A stretch of DNA of 7,690 nucleotides from JAFGPF01 sp964409485 (lineage in GTDB: Bacteria; Chloroflexota; Dehalococcoidia; Dehalococcoidales; RBG-16-60-22), in contig CAYPDM010000068.1 in the NCBI GenBank assembly GCA_964409485.1, forward strand, positions 1 to 7,690. Direction: 5' to 3'. Numbering within the stretch: position 1 is the stretch's first letter; every line of letters starts with the position of its first letter. The notes beneath the pieces are model-generated. The model did not search any database. It was given only the letters and a program-made list of their open reading frames with translations, and was not told where the DNA came from. This document shows positions 7,624-7,690 of the stretch, piece after piece. The translations under genes and the position numbers were made by a program.

Positions 7624-7651
7624 CGCTCATCATGAGCGTGTCGAAGGGTGA
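7624..7651 (-). repeat. Dispersed intergenic repeat-like element (CCCTTCGACACGCTCATGATG, minus strand)
   Basis: On the minus strand the element reads CCCTTCGACACGCTCATGAT followed by GAGCG, close to the CTTCGACAAGCTCAGGATGA type of dispersed repeat seen in many bacteria. It includes the dyad CGCTCAT-C-ATGAGCG (7624-7638) with perfect 7-bp arms. There is no following T-run, so it is not a standard intrinsic terminator. Confidence 0.5.
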
Positions 7652-7660
7652 AGCCCTGTA

Positions 7661-7690
7661 TCATTCCCGCTTTTGTTTCGTCATTCCCGC
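7661..7690 (+). repeat. TCATTCCCGC direct repeat (truncated by the window end)
   Basis: TCATTCCCGC occurs at 7661-7670 and again at 7681-7690, a 20-bp period. The word is the typical beginning of another kind of short dispersed repeat whose second half (GCGGGAAT) would lie outside the window. It follows two other repeat-like elements, so this is probably a small intergenic repeat cluster. Confidence 0.5.

Noticed and set aside
7624..7638. Intrinsic terminator of mutL
   Set aside because: The dyad has a one-base centre and no T-run after it; it is better explained as part of a dispersed repeat.

Overview
The window looks like a bacterial chromosome segment, most plausibly from an uncultured Chloroflexota (Dehalococcoidia-like) lineage. 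That guess rests on the look of the MutL C-terminus (intact endonuclease motif, CPHGRP box, FGR ending) and on the dispersed-repeat-like sequence after mutL. It is an impression from sequence alone, with low to moderate confidence.

Left block (1-3450, + strand): a tightly packed operon encodes a MarR-family regulator, an aconitase-superfamily hydratase in two subunits (LeuC-like and LeuD-like), and an isocitrate lyase/PEP mutase-superfamily C-C lyase. The first two genes overlap by 4 bp; the next gaps are 3 bp and 23 bp. A two-subunit hydratase followed by an ICL-type lyase makes biochemical sense as a catabolic module: hydrate a substituted maleate (or isomerise a substituted malate), then split the product into pyruvate or glyoxylate plus a carboxylic acid. 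The dimethylmaleate hydratase (DmdAB) and 2,3-dimethylmalate lyase (Dml) steps of nicotinate fermentation are the closest described parallel. No leuA or leuB is visible, and the LeuC/LeuD active-site loops differ from leucine-pathway enzymes.

Middle block (3461-5247, - strand): a metallo-beta-lactamase-fold hydrolase and a classical short-chain dehydrogenase form a two-gene operon convergent with the first, with only 10 bp between the facing stop codons. It is driven by a perfect-consensus sigma70 promoter (TTGACA, 17 bp, TATAAT) and a strong Shine-Dalgarno. The hydrolase and dehydrogenase could supply or process the substrate of the hydratase-lyase module; this is inference from position.

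Intergenic block (5248-5866, about 620 bp): an AT-rich part next to the divergent-looking promoter region, then a gene-free stretch with G-rich and C-rich tracts and small dyads, then a mutL promoter placed so close to the ATG that the transcript is probably leaderless.

Right block (5867-7690, + strand): a complete mutL, clearly richer in G+C than the left block, followed by about 108 bp carrying three short sequences of the dispersed intergenic repeat kind. mutL is housekeeping DNA; the left and middle blocks look like accessory metabolism inserted beside it.
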